In this document: in pieces, positions 62,889-64,000 of the stretch | Layout: each line of letters opens with the position of its first letter | How positions within the stretch are numbered: the stretch's first letter is position 1 | From: Paracoccus liaowanqingii | Lineage (GTDB): Bacteria > Pseudomonadota > Alphaproteobacteria > Rhodobacterales > Rhodobacteraceae | Direction of reading: 5' to 3' | Assembly: GCF_004683865.2 (NCBI RefSeq) | Contig: NZ_CP038439.1 | Span: forward strand, 3,102,001-3,166,000 | DNA: 64,000 nt | The notes under the pieces: generated by a model | The model's input: only the letters and a program-made list of their open reading frames with translations | The model's database searches: none | What the model was told of the DNA's origin: nothing | Translations under genes and position numbers: made by a program

Positions 62889-63330
62889 CACCGCTCCTCA
62901 AAAGTGAGGCAGGCCGGGGGTTCCCCATCAAACCGCCCGGAAAGTGAACGATGTTACGGTTCAGCGTCCAGAAGAGCGTTTTTCAGCAGCGTGCTTGGGG
63001 CGGCGTAACGACCGTCCGCTTCGGGCTCTTCGCGTCGATGCGACCAGGTTGCCGAGAGGCTGCTTTTCAGAAATATGGTGATCGCGGGCACCGCGATCGC
63101 TGATCCAGCGGACAGCCGCGCCTCCGCTTCGCTCTGGCACCGCTGACAATCTTGCATTTCGTTTTTCCGCCTGCCATCCGGCCGGCGATCCGAACACGGG
63201 CTCTGGTGCCGCTGCGCGTCAGCCTCCACGGAGAAATCCTTTTCCTCCCACGCGCAAGCGCGCGGGCCCCTCCCAATTTCACCGCTCCGGCCCCGTGTGT
63301 CAGATCACCGTCCGGCCGCAGGTCGGCACC
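62889..63330. other. Region without a recognisable gene
   Basis: About 440 bases. Short open frames occur on both strands, none with a clear start site, family motif or codon bias. There are several inverted repeats: CCTCA/TGAGG near 62897 and an 8-bp stem GATCGCGG/CCGCGATC at 63080-63098. It probably holds decayed mobile or transferred sequence. Confidence 0.5.
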
Positions 63331-63417
63331 CGGATCTCGATGGATGGCAAGGGCCGGTGCATCGACAACATCTTCATCGAACGCCTCTGGCGGTCCCTGA
63401 AGTATGAATGCGTCTAC
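63331..63417 (+). pseudogene. Fragment of an IS3-family transposase (integrase core)
   Basis: The frame reads RISMDGKGRCIDNIFIERLW and then RSLKYECVY, the conserved end of the DDE integrase core of IS3-family OrfB proteins, with the catalytic Glu in FIERLW. The preceding and following parts of the protein are missing or unrelated, so it is a decayed fragment of about 29 codons. Confidence 0.65.
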
Positions 63418-63589
63418 GGGGCGCATTCCGAGACCTGCAGGCATCGCTATATTCAACTAGCCTTTTACACAGAGCGAGGTATTCCAGACCGAACGACCAC
63501 GGGCTGTTTCTCGCGTTACGAAATGATTTCGACTGTCTGCCCGATAGAGGAAGTTCGATCTTGGCACACGTCCTAGCTACTGTCTCTGC

Positions 63590-64000
63590 ATGAACATTCT
63601 CGGCATTGATTTCACAAGCAGCCCCTCTCGGCGCAAGCCTATCACTTGTCTTTGGTGCACACTGGAGGGAGATCATCTGCTCACGCGGTCCCTTGAGGAG
63701 TGGTCCGACTTTGGCGCGTTCGACGCAGCATTGGCGCAGCCCGGGCCGTGGATTGCGGGAATTGATTTTCCCTTCGGTCAGGCCCGCCGCTTTGTCGAGA
63801 CTGCTGGCTGGCCATCGACCTGGGAGGGATATGTTCGACACGCGGGACAGCTTGGTCGCGACGGCTTTCGCGAAGCCCTGGAAGTGTACAAGGAAACCCG
63901 GGCTGCGGGTGACAAAGAGCATCGTCGTGAAACCGACAAGCAGGCGAGCTCGATTAGTCCACAGAAGCTTTATGGGGTGCCTGTCGGTCTGATGTTCTTC
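63590..64000 (+). CDS. DUF429-like protein (3' end outside window)
   Basis: The frame from ATG 63590 stays open to the window edge, 137 residues. It starts MNILGIDFTSSPSRRKPITC and continues with GIDFPFGQARRFVETAGWP and then KQASSISPQKLYGVPVGLMFF. The GIDFTSxPSRRKPI beginning and the GIDFPFGQ repeat (actin-like/RNase H-like strand-Asp pattern) fit the DUF429-type family. No function is known. It is in the accessory region after the IS fragments. Confidence 0.65.
   Translation, partial: MNILGIDFTSSPSRRKPITCLWCTLEGDHLLTRSLEEWSDFGAFDAALAQPGPWIAGIDFPFGQARRFVETAGWPSTWEGYVRHAGQLGRDGFREALEVYKETRAAGDKEHRRETDKQASSISPQKLYGVPVGLMFF

Noticed and set aside
63080..63098. 8-bp perfect inverted repeat GATCGCGG/CCGCGATC
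   Set aside because: Isolated in decayed sequence without T-run or adjacent gene; could be chance in GC-rich DNA.
62954..63229. A 91-codon minus-strand frame in the accessory region (ends LLKNALLDAEP)
   Set aside because: Has a fairly natural C-terminal composition but no ribosome site, no family and it overlaps other equally long frames; left as unassigned sequence.
1..64000. CRISPR arrays, known defence systems, prophage or conjugation genes
   Set aside because: No regularly spaced short repeats and no recognisable Cas, restriction, toxin-antitoxin, phage structural or transfer genes were seen on either strand.

Overview
The window is about 64 kb of GC-rich (by eye near 68%), densely coded alphaproteobacterial chromosome. 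RegB-SenC-RegA-HvrA synteny, AddAB in place of RecBCD, the TsaE/kinase fusion followed by a MurU-like gene, hslVU next to secB/fxsA/Tim44-like genes, and family-level likeness throughout point to Rhodobacterales (Paracoccaceae), most like Paracoccus. The genus is an inference; there is no rRNA to settle it.

Layout. 1-5.3 kb: the 3' part of a HisKA_2 sensor kinase, then a pqiA-pqiA-pqiB-pqiC envelope lipid-transport operon. 5.3-12.6 kb: cysQ/pmbA, a DUF2125 protein, a short crotonase, a polar amino-acid ABC transporter and a small secreted protein. 12.7-20.1 kb: a GltR/GtrS-like two-component system divergent from a sugar (probably glucose) ABC transporter and glucokinase, with an operator-like repeat between them and an attenuator hairpin after the binding-protein gene. 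20.2-26.5 kb: tamA-tamB. 26.6-31.4 kb: an orphan PAS protein and regB on the minus strand, divergent from senC-regA-hvrA. 31.4-38.2 kb: HD hydrolase, secB, fxsA, Tim44-like, smr, a 59-residue membrane protein, hslU/hslV with a candidate RpoH promoter, a capsule-like gene and trxA. 38.2-46.6 kb: addA, addB, a murU-like gene and the TsaE-AmgK fusion, forming one overlapping leftward cluster. 46.7-54.4 kb: SH3 protein, dapB, rbfA, phosphodiester glycosidase, truB, NlpC/P60, leucyl aminopeptidase, a small unknown, beta-carbonic anhydrase and DedA. 54.4-61.5 kb: asd, a GT29-like/GT4/MFS cluster, a small secreted protein, leuB and an EamA exporter.

At 61.5 kb a tRNA-Pro(CGG) gene marks a sharp change. 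From there to the right edge base composition drops, coding density falls, and there are fragments of IS5-type and IS3-type transposases, two unrecognised small genes and the 5' part of a DUF429-like gene. This looks like the start of an accessory island next to the tRNA.

Most genes are housekeeping: envelope maintenance (Pqi, TamAB, MurU/AmgK), redox control (RegBA, SenC, TrxA), proteostasis (SecB, HslVU), repair (AddAB), DAP/lysine and leucine synthesis (Asd, DapB, LeuB), RNA/ribosome maturation (TruB, RbfA, TsaE) and sugar uptake. I see no clear new defence or mobile system. The most unusual signals are five tandem ~100-residue repeats in TamB, the paired GTAAC site between the sugar regulator and transporter, a mobile-looking hairpin repeat present twice, the GT29-like gene, and the tRNA-linked island.
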